In this document: one piece after another, positions 17,049 to 24,853 of the stretch
Layout: each line of letters starts with the position of its first letter
How positions within the stretch are numbered: the first letter of the stretch is position 1
Assembly: GCF_014268755.2 (NCBI RefSeq)
Contig: NZ_CP077093.1
Span: forward strand, 4,204,001-4,268,000
Reading direction: 5' to 3'
DNA: 64,000 nt
Source of the DNA: Pseudomonas vanderleydeniana
Lineage (GTDB): Bacteria > Pseudomonadota > Gammaproteobacteria > Pseudomonadales > Pseudomonadaceae
The notes under the pieces: generated by a model
Database searches by the model: none
What the model was told of the DNA's origin: nothing
What the model saw: only the letters and a program-made list of their open reading frames with translations
Translations under genes and position numbers: made by a program

Positions 17049-18440
17049 ATGACTACTGTGTCGAACCAGACCCACGCTATTTCGATCAACCCCTTCAATG
17101 GCGAGCAGATCGGCCACTATGCCTACGAGTCTGCCGAACAGCTCGACGCAGCACTGGCCCGCTCCGCCAAGGCCTATGCCGGCTGGCGCCGCACCAGTGT
17201 CGCCCAGCGCGCGCAACGGATGATCGCCCTGGCCAAGGCCCTGCGTGACGGCGCCAGCCAGATGGCCGAAATGATCAGCCTGGAAATGGGCAAGCCGATC
17301 ACCCAGGCCCGTGGCGAAGTCGAGAAATGCGCCCAGCTCTGCGAGTGGTACGCCGAACAGGGCCCGGCCATGCTCGCACCTGAGCCGACCCTGGTGAACA
17401 ACGGCAGCGCGCGTATCGAGTACCGCCCACTGGGTGCGATCCTGGCCGTCATGCCGTGGAACTTTCCGGTCTGGCAGGTACTGCGCGGCACGGTTCCGAC
17501 CCTGTTGGCCGGTAACACCTACGTGCTCAAGCATGCCCCGAACGTGATGGGCAGCGCCTACCTGCTGCTCGACGCGTTCAAGCGCGCCGGCTTCCCGGAA
17601 GGTGTCTTCGAGGTGATCAACGTCACCCCCGACGGCGTCTCCAAAGCCATCGCCGACCCGCGTATCGCCGCCGTGACCCTGACCGGCAGCGTGCGTGCCG
17701 GCACCGCGATCGGCTCCCAGGCCGGTGCGGTATTGAAGAAGTGCGTGCTGGAACTGGGCGGCTCCGACCCGTTCATCGTGCTCAATGACGCCGACCTCGA
17801 CGCAGCGGTGCAGGCCGCGGTGATCGGTCGCTACCAGAACACCGGGCAAGTCTGTGCGGCGGCCAAGCGCCTGATCGTCGAGCAGGGCGTGGTGGAAGAA
17901 TTCACGCGCAAGTTCGTCGAAGCCACGCGCAAACTGGTGGTGGGCGATCCGCTGTCGGCCGAAACCTACATCGGCCCGATGGCCCGTTTCGACCTGCGCG
18001 ACGAGTTGGACCAGCAGGTCCAGGCGACCCTGGCCGAAGGCGCGACCCTGCTGCTGGGTGGCAGAAAAGCCGAAGGCAACGGCAACTTCTATGAGCCGAC
18101 CGTGCTGGCCGACGTCACCGACCGGATGACCTCGTTCAAGCAGGAACTGTTCGGTCCGGTGGCGTCGATCATTACCGCCCGCGACGCTCGCCACGCCGTG
18201 GAACTGGCCAACGACAGCGAGTTCGGCTTGACCTCGACCGTCTACACCGCCAACGTCGACCTGGCGCAGCAGATTGCCGACGAGCTGGAAACCGGTGGTG
18301 TGTTCATCAACGGCTACAGCGCCTCCGACCCACGCGTGGCCTTTGGCGGCGTGAAGAAGAGCGGCTTTGGTCGCGAGCTATCACACTTCGGCGTACGCGA
18401 GTTCTGCAACGCCCAGACCGTCTGGCTGGACCGCAACTGA
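17049..18440 (+). CDS. sad: NAD(P)-dependent succinate-semialdehyde dehydrogenase
   Basis: 463-residue aldehyde dehydrogenase. Catalytic Glu235 (LELGGSDPF) and Cys269 (GQVCAAAKR) are intact, and MPWNFPVWQ begins the cofactor region. Length and the flanking divergent LysR gene match Sad/YneI, which oxidises succinate semialdehyde from GABA and putrescine breakdown to succinate. Its last ~100 bp (from about 18300) are the source or sister of the degenerate copies found downstream in the tandem array at 18467. Confidence 0.9.
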   Translation: MTTVSNQTHAISINPFNGEQIGHYAYESAEQLDAALARSAKAYAGWRRTSVAQRAQRMIALAKALRDGASQMAEMISLEMGKPITQARGEVEKCAQLCEWYAEQGPAMLAPEPTLVNNGSARIEYRPLGAILAVMPWNFPVWQVLRGTVPTLLAGNTYVLKHAPNVMGSAYLLLDAFKRAGFPEGVFEVINVTPDGVSKAIADPRIAAVTLTGSVRAGTAIGSQAGAVLKKCVLELGGSDPFIVLNDADLDAAVQAAVIGRYQNTGQVCAAAKRLIVEQGVVEEFTRKFVEATRKLVVGDPLSAETYIGPMARFDLRDELDQQVQATLAEGATLLLGGRKAEGNGNFYEPTVLADVTDRMTSFKQELFGPVASIITARDARHAVELANDSEFGLTSTVYTANVDLAQQIADELETGGVFINGYSASDPRVAFGGVKKSGFGRELSHFGVREFCNAQTVWLDRN

Positions 18441-18566
18441 TCTGAACCGAGCCGCTGCCGAACAGGCTCACCACAGGTGTTCATCAACAGCTACAGCACC
18501 TGCGCCTCACACATAGCCTTCGGCAGCGTGAAAGAGAGCGACTTCGACCGCGAGTTGCCGCACTCC

Positions 18567-18697
18567 GTGGCGAGCGGGCTTGCCCGCGTTGGGGCGCAAA
18601 GCGCCCCCATAACCAGCCACCTCGACCTATCAGGAAGACCGAGGCGGCTGGTTTTGCGGCTGCCTTGCAGCCGAGCGCGGGCAAGCCCGCTCACCAC
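18567..18697. repeat. REPIN-like palindromic element 1
   Basis: Outer arms GCGAGCGGGCTTGCCCGCG and CGCGGGCAAGCCCGCTC enclose three more hairpins: GGGGCGC / GCGCCCC, a CCAGCC / GGCTGG stem and CGGCTGC / GCAGCCG. This is the usual form of Pseudomonas REP doublets mobilised by RAYT transposases; none is encoded in the window. Confidence 0.85.
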
Positions 18698-18789
18698 AGG
18701 TGTTCATCAACAGCTGCAGCACCTGCGCCTCACACATAGCCTTCGGCAGCGTGAAAGAGAGCGACTTCGACCGCGAGTTGCCGCACTCC

Positions 18790-18920
18790 GTGGCGAGCGG
18801 GCTTGCCCGCGCTGGGGCGCAAAGCGCCCCCATAACCAGCCACCTCGGTCTATCAGGAAAACCGAGGTGGCTGATTTTGCGGCTGCCTTGCAGCCGAGCG
18901 CGGGCAAGCCCGCTCACCAC
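18790..18920. repeat. REPIN-like palindromic element 2
   Basis: Near-identical to element 1, with differences clustered in the middle stem (GACC versus GGTC, and GCGG versus GTGG). It sits at the same place in the second 223-bp unit. Confidence 0.85.
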
Positions 18921-19202
18921 AGGTGTTCATCAACAGCTACAGCACCCTCGCCCCACACATGGCCTTCGGCAGCGTGAAAAAGAGCGACTTCGACCGCAAG
19001 CTGCCGCTCACCACAAGTACTGTACCACCCTCGCAAATGCCATCTGATCCGTATTTTTCTTCACTACCTGAATCTGTATCGGGATCAGATTTCCCCTGAC
19101 AATAAGTCACCGCCCGGCGTCCCGGGTCGCGTTTGAGGGGAGAGTTCGATATGACTCACTGTTCGCTGCACCGCAATTCCTTGGCTCAGGAGGCCTGAAA
19201 TC

Positions 19203-19286
19203 ATGGGCAAAATGGCAATTTTCCTTGGCGGCTTCCTGCTACTGACCATCGCGATCGGCTTGCTGGCTACCATCTCTCCGACCTGA
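19203..19286 (+). CDS. 27-residue single-span membrane protein
   Basis: ATG 19203 to TGA 19286. An ideal AGGAGG ribosome-binding site lies 8 bp upstream. The product starts MGKMAIFLGGFLLLTIAIGL and ends ATISPT: one hydrophobic helix with two lysine/glycine residues at the N-terminus. Such short hydrophobic proteins are often missed in annotation. Function unknown; it faces the convergent DUF4824 gene. Confidence 0.6.
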   Translation: MGKMAIFLGGFLLLTIAIGLLATISPT

Positions 19287-19307
19287 TCCTCGACACAACC
19301 AGCCCCT

Positions 19308-20168
19308 TCACTCCGGATGAGGGGGCGCCTGCGTTGGGCTCAGTTCAACGAGCCACGGCTCGAACCGTTGTCCAAAGGACACCGTCGCACGGAAGCCGAA
19401 GGCGTCGCTTTCGCGATCCTCGTAGCGTTGTCCCTTTATCCGTTGCCGTATCGGCTCAAGCTGGCTGCTGAAGGCCGCCGGTACGTTGATCTTTTCCACA
19501 TCGACCTCGGTGACCCGCCCCGTCAGCAGCCGTGGCCGGCTCTCGGTACTGTCGAGGACCAGAGGTTCGATCCTGCCGGGGAGGATCAGGTACCGATGGG
19601 TGTCCGGGTACTTCGCCCGCAAGGCCTGGGCGTCCTGCCCGGCATCGATCAGGAACAGTCGACTGTTGCCATTCAATTCGAAGGCCAGCGACCGGCTGGC
19701 CGCCTCCAGGGTATTTTTCGAGGCGCCCTTGCGCGCTTCCCGAGCCTCGTATGCCCGGGCCTTCTCGAGGGCACGCTGATAGGCAGGGCCATTGAATTCG
19801 AACGCCAGGAACACCGACCGTGAGAAGCGCTTGGTGTAGCGACTGCTCCTGTACTGCGTCTCGTAGGGCCTGGAGACATCGAAGCCCAGGCTCGCCAGCT
19901 TGTCCTTGTCCAACCAGACCGTCACGTCGCCCGGATCGGAATAGGCATTCTCGTAGGGGTGCAAACCCCGTAGACGCAAGTTCAGCGACAGGCCGCTGTT
20001 GTCGGCGTCATCGCGATAGGGCAACTGCAATTCGCGCTGGGACAGGTTCAGTTGTGCTTGCGGCGTACCGCTGCGGTTATACGCCACTCCCGACAGCACC
20101 ACAGCATGCGTCACCAGAATCAGCGTCACGCCGGCCATCAGTGTGTAACGGCTTGTCCACTTGATCAT
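19308..20168 (-). CDS. DUF4824 protein
   Basis: 286 residues with one N-terminal membrane segment (about 10-30) and a periplasmic remainder containing LRGLHPYENAYSD and a DxGQDAQALRAKYPDTHRY region. The pattern fits DUF4824, found next to DUF2157 genes. The start at 20168 overlaps the DUF2157 stop by 4 bp (ATGA), so both are cotranscribed and coupled. I did not use an in-frame start 111 bp earlier because it lies within the upstream gene. Confidence 0.83.
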   Translation of the reverse strand: MIKWTSRYTLMAGVTLILVTHAVVLSGVAYNRSGTPQAQLNLSQRELQLPYRDDADNSGLSLNLRLRGLHPYENAYSDPGDVTVWLDKDKLASLGFDVSRPYETQYRSSRYTKRFSRSVFLAFEFNGPAYQRALEKARAYEAREARKGASKNTLEAASRSLAFELNGNSRLFLIDAGQDAQALRAKYPDTHRYLILPGRIEPLVLDSTESRPRLLTGRVTEVDVEKINVPAAFSSQLEPIRQRIKGQRYEDRESDAFGFRATVSFGQRFEPWLVELSPTQAPPHPE

Positions 20169-21232
20169 TGAACACCTCTGGACTGCGGCGCCCTCAGCTT
20201 CCTGAGCACGACCAACGCCAATACAGCCGCCAGGCCGACCAGAAAGAAGAACAGGTACTTGGGCAAGGTCTCCCACCACCAGTCATAAAACTTGGTGAAC
20301 AGGAAGATCACGAAGAAGGTCACGCCGGTGTTGACCACATCCGGCCAATGCCGGCGGATCCCCAGCCAGATCGCGGCGGCACTGAGCAGGAAACCCGCCA
20401 CCTGATAGCCGTGTTCGATCCGCTTCGGCTCGAACGCCAGGTAGCTGCCCTCCCCCCAATGGGCCAGGATCAGCACCGGCACCAGCAGGGCCAGGAGCGC
20501 GGACACCCGGTAAGTCATGGCAAAACCGGGGAAGCGCTTGTGCGGCAAGAACTGCGCGGCGAGCGCGAGCAACGCGGCTGCCGGGAAGAAGTTCTCCGGG
20601 CTGTCGCCCATGTCCAACCAGTACATACCCGACCAGGTACCCACCCGTGCGGCGACAAAGCCTGCCAGGCAGAGGATCGCGGCCAACAACAGCAGGCGCA
20701 GGTTGCAGCTGTAGGCCAGCAACAGCGCGAACGCGCCCCAGACGACGAAGGCCTTGTCGGAGGGCGTGATGTTGAAGACCTGGCCCAGCATACTGATATC
20801 GAGCACGAAGCAGGCGAAGGCGACCATCGCCGCCAACTGGGTGAAATAGCCGGTGCTGTCGCGTCCTTGCAGCCAGATCGTGCCGATGAAGGTCACCAGA
20901 GGGGCCAGCACCAGCGTGACGACCTGCGCCACGGTCGAGAACGTGCCCCAGAAGCGGTAGAAGAGAAAGAACACGCTGGCCGCCAGTGCCAGTGCCCCGA
21001 GAAACGAGGCAATGCGCATGCCCATCGACAACTGCCGGGAACCGCTGGTCAGGTCGATATCGAAAGTATCGCGGTAGTTGGCGAGCAGCGCCTGATGATG
21101 GCTGGTCAGCGCGCTCTGCTGCTCGGCGGAGAGTTGCAGCACGCCTTCGTGCTCAAGTCGGCCCAGCTCCAACTGGAAAACGCGTATGTCGTCGGCGCGC
21201 TGCTGGGCTTCTGTTTGGGTAAGTACACTCAT
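20165..21232 (-). CDS. DUF2157 membrane protein
   Basis: 355 residues. A cytoplasmic N-terminal domain of about 75 residues (FQLELGRLEHEGVLQLSAEQ) is followed by about ten membrane helices and a short charged tail. This is the DUF2157 architecture; function unknown. The start MSVLTQTEAQ at 21232 is chosen over an upstream ATG because it fits the conserved N-terminus. First gene of a two-gene unit with the DUF4824 gene. Confidence 0.87.
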   Translation of the reverse strand: MSVLTQTEAQQRADDIRVFQLELGRLEHEGVLQLSAEQQSALTSHHQALLANYRDTFDIDLTSGSRQLSMGMRIASFLGALALAASVFFLFYRFWGTFSTVAQVVTLVLAPLVTFIGTIWLQGRDSTGYFTQLAAMVAFACFVLDISMLGQVFNITPSDKAFVVWGAFALLLAYSCNLRLLLLAAILCLAGFVAARVGTWSGMYWLDMGDSPENFFPAAALLALAAQFLPHKRFPGFAMTYRVSALLALLVPVLILAHWGEGSYLAFEPKRIEHGYQVAGFLLSAAAIWLGIRRHWPDVVNTGVTFFVIFLFTKFYDWWWETLPKYLFFFLVGLAAVLALVVLRKLRAPQSRGVQ

Positions 21233-21321
21233 TCGGCATTCCATTGACCGGGGGCGAGTCCCATACGCCCGCCTCCCCAAGTGCCCATGCTATGCGCAAT
21301 TTCCCCTGCATGGCGCCCCGT

Positions 21322-22692
21322 TTATACAGAAGCCTCCACAGGCTGCGAGGCAAGCCATACCGATACCCTCAAGCCCCGGCGCCGCGCCTCATCGGTGTAG
21401 TCCAGTCGGATTCGTGCACCGATACGCTCGGCAATCGCCCTGATGATCGACAGCCCCAGGCCGGAGCCGGTGCCCTCGTTGCCCAGGCAGCGGTAGAACG
21501 GATCGAATACCCGCTCGCGCTCCTCGACCGCTATCCCCGGACCACTGTCGCTGACCTGCAGCACCACCCCGCCCTGCCCGCCATTGACCGACAGGTCCAC
21601 CCGCCCGCCGACCGGGGTATAGCGAATGGCGTTATCGACCAGGTTACGGACAATCGCCAGCAAGTCCTGCTCGCTGATCGCCACCTGCTGATCCTGATCA
21701 CCGTCCACGCCGATATCGATCTCCTTGAGTTCAGCCAGCGGCAGCAGGTCCTCCAGTACGCGACGGTACATACCATGTACTGATATCGATTCAGGGACCC
21801 GGTTCGGACTCGACTGCGCCGTGGCCAGGGCCAGCAATTGGTCAATCAGGCTCTTGCCGCGTTCGATCCCGCGCTGCAGCGGATGCAGGCGCTCACGGGC
21901 CGCCTCCGACAGCTCGGCCGCCGCCAGGCGCTCGGCCTGCAGCGATAACGCGGTCAACGGCGAGCGCAGCTCATGGGCCGCATCGGCGACAAAGCGCCGC
22001 TGGCTGTCCATCGACCGCGCCACCCGCTCCAAAAGGCGATTGATGGCTCGTACGAAGGAGCGGATTTCACTGGGCAGGTGCTGCTCATCCATCGGGTGCA
22101 GATCCTGTTCGCTGCGCCGGTCGACCTCCTGCGCCAGCAACGCGATCGGTCGAAACAGCTTGCCCACCAGGTCCGCCACCACCAGCAACAGCACCGGCAG
22201 CAGGATCAGGAACGGCAACAGGCCACGCCAGGCACTTTCCCGGGCATCCTGGTCGCGCGCACCGGTCTCCTGGGCCACGGCGATCCGTTCGCCACCGGCC
22301 AGGGTCTTGACCAGCACACGAAACGGCTCGCCGCCCACCTCCAGGGTACTCAAGCCATCGGCCAGGCTGGCCGGCAACGGCAGCGGACCACCATCATCGA
22401 CATTGCCCGAGGCCTTCGCACCATCGGCCAGGTACTGGACGATGACCCGTGACTCCTCGTCATCGTCCTTGATCGGCGTGGTGACCGCCGACGGTTTCAG
22501 TGTCATGTTCTGGCGTTCGACCAGCACCGCCACCTGGCGCAGGGTGTTGTCCTGCAACTCCAGTGCCTCATCGAACGCCGAGACGAAGGCAAAGCCGCCG
22601 GCGACTCCAGCAACCAGCAGGATCGCCAGCGACAGGACGATGGACAGCCTGAGCTGGACCGACTCGTTCAGGCGCCTTTTGAAACCATCCAT
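21322..22692 (-). CDS. sensor histidine kinase
   Basis: 456 residues: membrane helix 17-39, periplasmic sensor domain of about 115 residues, second helix about 157-175, HAMP, HisKA with phospho-acceptor His240 in the AAHELRSPL box, then HATPase motifs NLVDNAIRYTP, SDSGPGI and GSGLGLSI. The layout is of QseC/PmrB type. It overlaps the response-regulator gene by 25 bp and is cotranscribed with it. The signal is unknown; the periplasmic loop has no cysteines and is fairly acidic. Confidence 0.92.
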   Translation of the reverse strand: MDGFKRRLNESVQLRLSIVLSLAILLVAGVAGGFAFVSAFDEALELQDNTLRQVAVLVERQNMTLKPSAVTTPIKDDDEESRVIVQYLADGAKASGNVDDGGPLPLPASLADGLSTLEVGGEPFRVLVKTLAGGERIAVAQETGARDQDARESAWRGLLPFLILLPVLLLVVADLVGKLFRPIALLAQEVDRRSEQDLHPMDEQHLPSEIRSFVRAINRLLERVARSMDSQRRFVADAAHELRSPLTALSLQAERLAAAELSEAARERLHPLQRGIERGKSLIDQLLALATAQSSPNRVPESISVHGMYRRVLEDLLPLAELKEIDIGVDGDQDQQVAISEQDLLAIVRNLVDNAIRYTPVGGRVDLSVNGGQGGVVLQVSDSGPGIAVEERERVFDPFYRCLGNEGTGSGLGLSIIRAIAERIGARIRLDYTDEARRRGLRVSVWLASQPVEASV

Positions 22693-23333
22693 CCCATTCC
22701 CCTGACGTTCTTGATGACCTGGCTGCCCAGCTTGCGCCGCAGCGCATGAATCAGAAACTCCACCGCATTGCTTTCCACCTCGTTGCCCCACCCATAGAGA
22801 CGGTCCTCCAGATCGGCCCGGGATAGGATCGCTCCCGGCCGAATCAGCAGCGCCTGCAGCAACGAGAACTCGCGGTTCGACAACTGCACCTCGGAATGTT
22901 CGGCGGTGCTGGCCTGCTTGGACACCAGGTCCAGACTGACCACGCCATTGCTCAGCAGCGACAGCGCCGTACCGCCCTTGCGTCGCAACACGGCACGCAT
23001 GCGCGCCAGCAGTTCGGACATTTCGAACGGCTTGAGCAGGAAGTCGTCGGCACCACTGTCGAGCCCCCGCAGGCGCTCATCGAGGTTGTCGCGGGCGGTG
23101 ATGATCAGCAGCGGCACCGCGTTGCCGACCCGGCGGATGCCGTCGAGCACATCCAGCCCATCCTTGCCCGGCAGGCCCAGATCTAGCAGCACCAGGTCGT
23201 AGTGCTGAGTGTCCAGCGCTGCCAGGGCGGTCAGGCCATTGCCCAGCCAATCGGTGGCATAACCGGCATCCTTCAGGGCCGCCTGGATCGCCTCGGCGAT
23301 CATCGCATCATCCTCGACCAGCAGTATCCGCAT
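22668..23333 (-). CDS. OmpR-family response regulator
   Basis: 221 residues: receiver domain with phospho-acceptor Asp51 (LVLLDLGLPG), followed by a winged-helix DNA-binding domain ending VIKNVRGMGWMV. It is of QseB/PmrA type. ATG 23333 opens MRILLVEDD, the standard N-terminus. It forms a two-component system with the downstream kinase. The lipoprotein and COG4705 genes immediately upstream on the same strand are possible targets. Confidence 0.93.
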   Translation of the reverse strand: MRILLVEDDAMIAEAIQAALKDAGYATDWLGNGLTALAALDTQHYDLVLLDLGLPGKDGLDVLDGIRRVGNAVPLLIITARDNLDERLRGLDSGADDFLLKPFEMSELLARMRAVLRRKGGTALSLLSNGVVSLDLVSKQASTAEHSEVQLSNREFSLLQALLIRPGAILSRADLEDRLYGWGNEVESNAVEFLIHALRRKLGSQVIKNVRGMGWMVSKGA

Positions 23334-23460
23334 GTTCCTCTCCGACAACCAGCAAGGCCCGGCCACCGTGCAACCGGTGCCGAGCCTGCATTGAAGCATC
23401 TGTGGCGCGCGGCGCGAACCGTTTTATCGGTCCGCCCTCAAGCCTTCACCTGACCTGGGT

Positions 23461-23895
23461 TCACTGGGTCCCTTGCAGGGTGGCAAAAGCCTTCAGCAGA
23501 TCCGCCATGGCGGCCTTGCAGTCGGCCTGTTTCGGGCTGCTGGCACGCAGGGCTTCCAGGGCGTTGTCGATGGCCTTGTCCAGCAGGTGCCAGTCGCTGG
23601 CCGCTCGGGGCTTGATGCCGGCTTCGGCGGAGTCCCAGGCCATTTCCAGGTCCTTGATACGCGCCTTGGCACCGGCCAGGTCGTTCTGGTCGACCAGGCC
23701 GGAGACCTGGCTGGCGATGCTCTGGAACGCCGACAGGTCACCCAGCTTGCTCGGTGCGGTGCGGCTCGCGTCAGCCTGTTCCGTCGTACCGGTCTTGGGT
23801 GCGTCGGGCGACTTCGAGCAAGCGGTGGCCAGGCTCAGCAGGGCGATGGCGGACAGGATGGCGGCTTTACGAACGAGACTGCGAAGAGGGGTCAT
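23461..23895 (-). CDS. small lipoprotein
   Basis: 144 residues. A signal peptide ends in the lipobox SLATAC with acylated Cys26. The mature part has a Thr/Ala/Pro-rich linker and a helical domain (DLAGAKARIKDLEMAWDSAE, then LLDKAIDNALEALR). It should sit in the outer or inner membrane facing the periplasm. It lies between the two-component genes and the COG4705 gene in one orientation, as a probable operon. Function unknown. Confidence 0.8.
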   Translation of the reverse strand: MTPLRSLVRKAAILSAIALLSLATACSKSPDAPKTGTTEQADASRTAPSKLGDLSAFQSIASQVSGLVDQNDLAGAKARIKDLEMAWDSAEAGIKPRAASDWHLLDKAIDNALEALRASSPKQADCKAAMADLLKAFATLQGTQ

Positions 23896-23925
23896 GATGA
23901 ATCCTTGATTGAACGTTGAGTGAAA

Positions 23926-24693
23926 TCAGTTGGAAAGGGCTTTGCGCTGGCTGCTGCCGATCTGCGCGACGCCGACCAGCAGCAGGATGACGCTGAGGAA
24001 GATCGCGCTGGTCCACATCGCGCCCATGCCGAGGCCGCCGTAGGTCTTGGCCTGGGTCAGCAGGTCGCCCAGGGAAGCACCGAACGGCCGGGTCAGGATG
24101 TAGGCGATCCAGAAGGTCAGCACTGCGTTGCCTCCCAGGCGCCAGGCAACCAGGGTCGCGCCGATCAGGGCGGCGAACACCACGGCGCCGAGGCTGAAGC
24201 CCAGGCCCAGGGCCTCGGTCGCCAGATCGCCGGCCGCAGTGCCCAAGGCAAAGGTGCACAGCACCGTGGCCCAGTAGAAGCACTCGCGGCGCAGGGTGAC
24301 GATGTCGTTGATCGACAGGCTGCGCTCGGTCCTGAACCAGATCAGGAAGTTGGCCGCCAACAGCCCGGCGAACACCGCCGTACTGGCATACAGGCTGACG
24401 CCCAGCTTGTCGGTGAGCACATCGGTGATCTGCGTGCCGACGATGCTCACCAGCACCACGGTCAACCAGTAGATCCACGGGGTATAGGCACGGCTGCGCA
24501 GTTGCCCGAACAGCGCGATGGCCAGCAGTACGGCCATGCCGATGCTGGTCACCCCCTGCCCCAGCCCGGCATCGACGGCGAGATAGTCGGCGGCGGTTTC
24601 GCCCACGGTGGTGGACATGATCTTGATGACCCAGAACGACAGCGTTACTTCGGGGACTTTGTTGAGCCAGTCGGCTCCGGTTAGCGGCTTCAT
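23926..24693 (-). CDS. COG4705-type repeat membrane protein
   Basis: 255 residues, seven to eight predicted helices. An internally repeated pattern is visible: FWVIKIMSTTVGETAADYLA near the N-terminus and ECFYWATVLCTFALGTAAGD in the middle, each followed by a GLG..G or LGLGFSLG turn. This is the COG4705 family of uncharacterised inner-membrane proteins with two repeats. Likely transcribed with the lipoprotein gene 30 bp downstream. Confidence 0.85.
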   Translation of the reverse strand: MKPLTGADWLNKVPEVTLSFWVIKIMSTTVGETAADYLAVDAGLGQGVTSIGMAVLLAIALFGQLRSRAYTPWIYWLTVVLVSIVGTQITDVLTDKLGVSLYASTAVFAGLLAANFLIWFRTERSLSINDIVTLRRECFYWATVLCTFALGTAAGDLATEALGLGFSLGAVVFAALIGATLVAWRLGGNAVLTFWIAYILTRPFGASLGDLLTQAKTYGGLGMGAMWTSAIFLSVILLLVGVAQIGSSQRKALSN

Positions 24694-24853
24694 GTGAGTG
24701 ATCTCTCCCTGGCAACGCCACGACTGGCGCTGGTGGGCAGATTACTTGGCAAGACTTAGCTGGAACTGAGCCCCTCGGTTGATTTGCCGACCGCTCAATC
24801 GTCCCTTCTGTATGATGGCGCGCTTTTGCAGAGTGGATGTCGAGGAATCGTTG

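Larger units (their letters stand above)
18467..19018. repeat. 223-bp tandem array of degenerate sad 3'-end copies plus REPINs
   Basis: Units start at 18467, 18690 and 18913, exactly 223 bp apart. Each begins with CTCACCACAGGTGTTCATCA and aligns without gaps for about 90 bp to the end of sad (18300-18392), mostly with G-to-A and other transitions. In translation VFINSYSTCASHIAFGSVKE mirrors VFINGYSASDPRVAFGGVKK of Sad. Units 1 and 2 then carry a REPIN; unit 3 stops after the coding-like part. The third copy is the closest to the intact gene. Confidence 0.88.

Noticed and set aside
12194..19018. CRISPR-like repeats
   Set aside because: The repeats are long palindromes or tandem units of 107 and 223 bp, without regular short repeats, unique spacers or cas genes.
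18477..19047. Open frames running through the sad-tail/REPIN array
   Set aside because: They read repeat DNA. The similarity to Sad comes from duplicated gene ends, and the REPIN parts are non-coding on both strands.
24694..24853. Fur box for the TonB-dependent receptor
   Set aside because: No stretch close to GATAATGATAATCATTATC was found; iron regulation cannot be claimed from the sequence.
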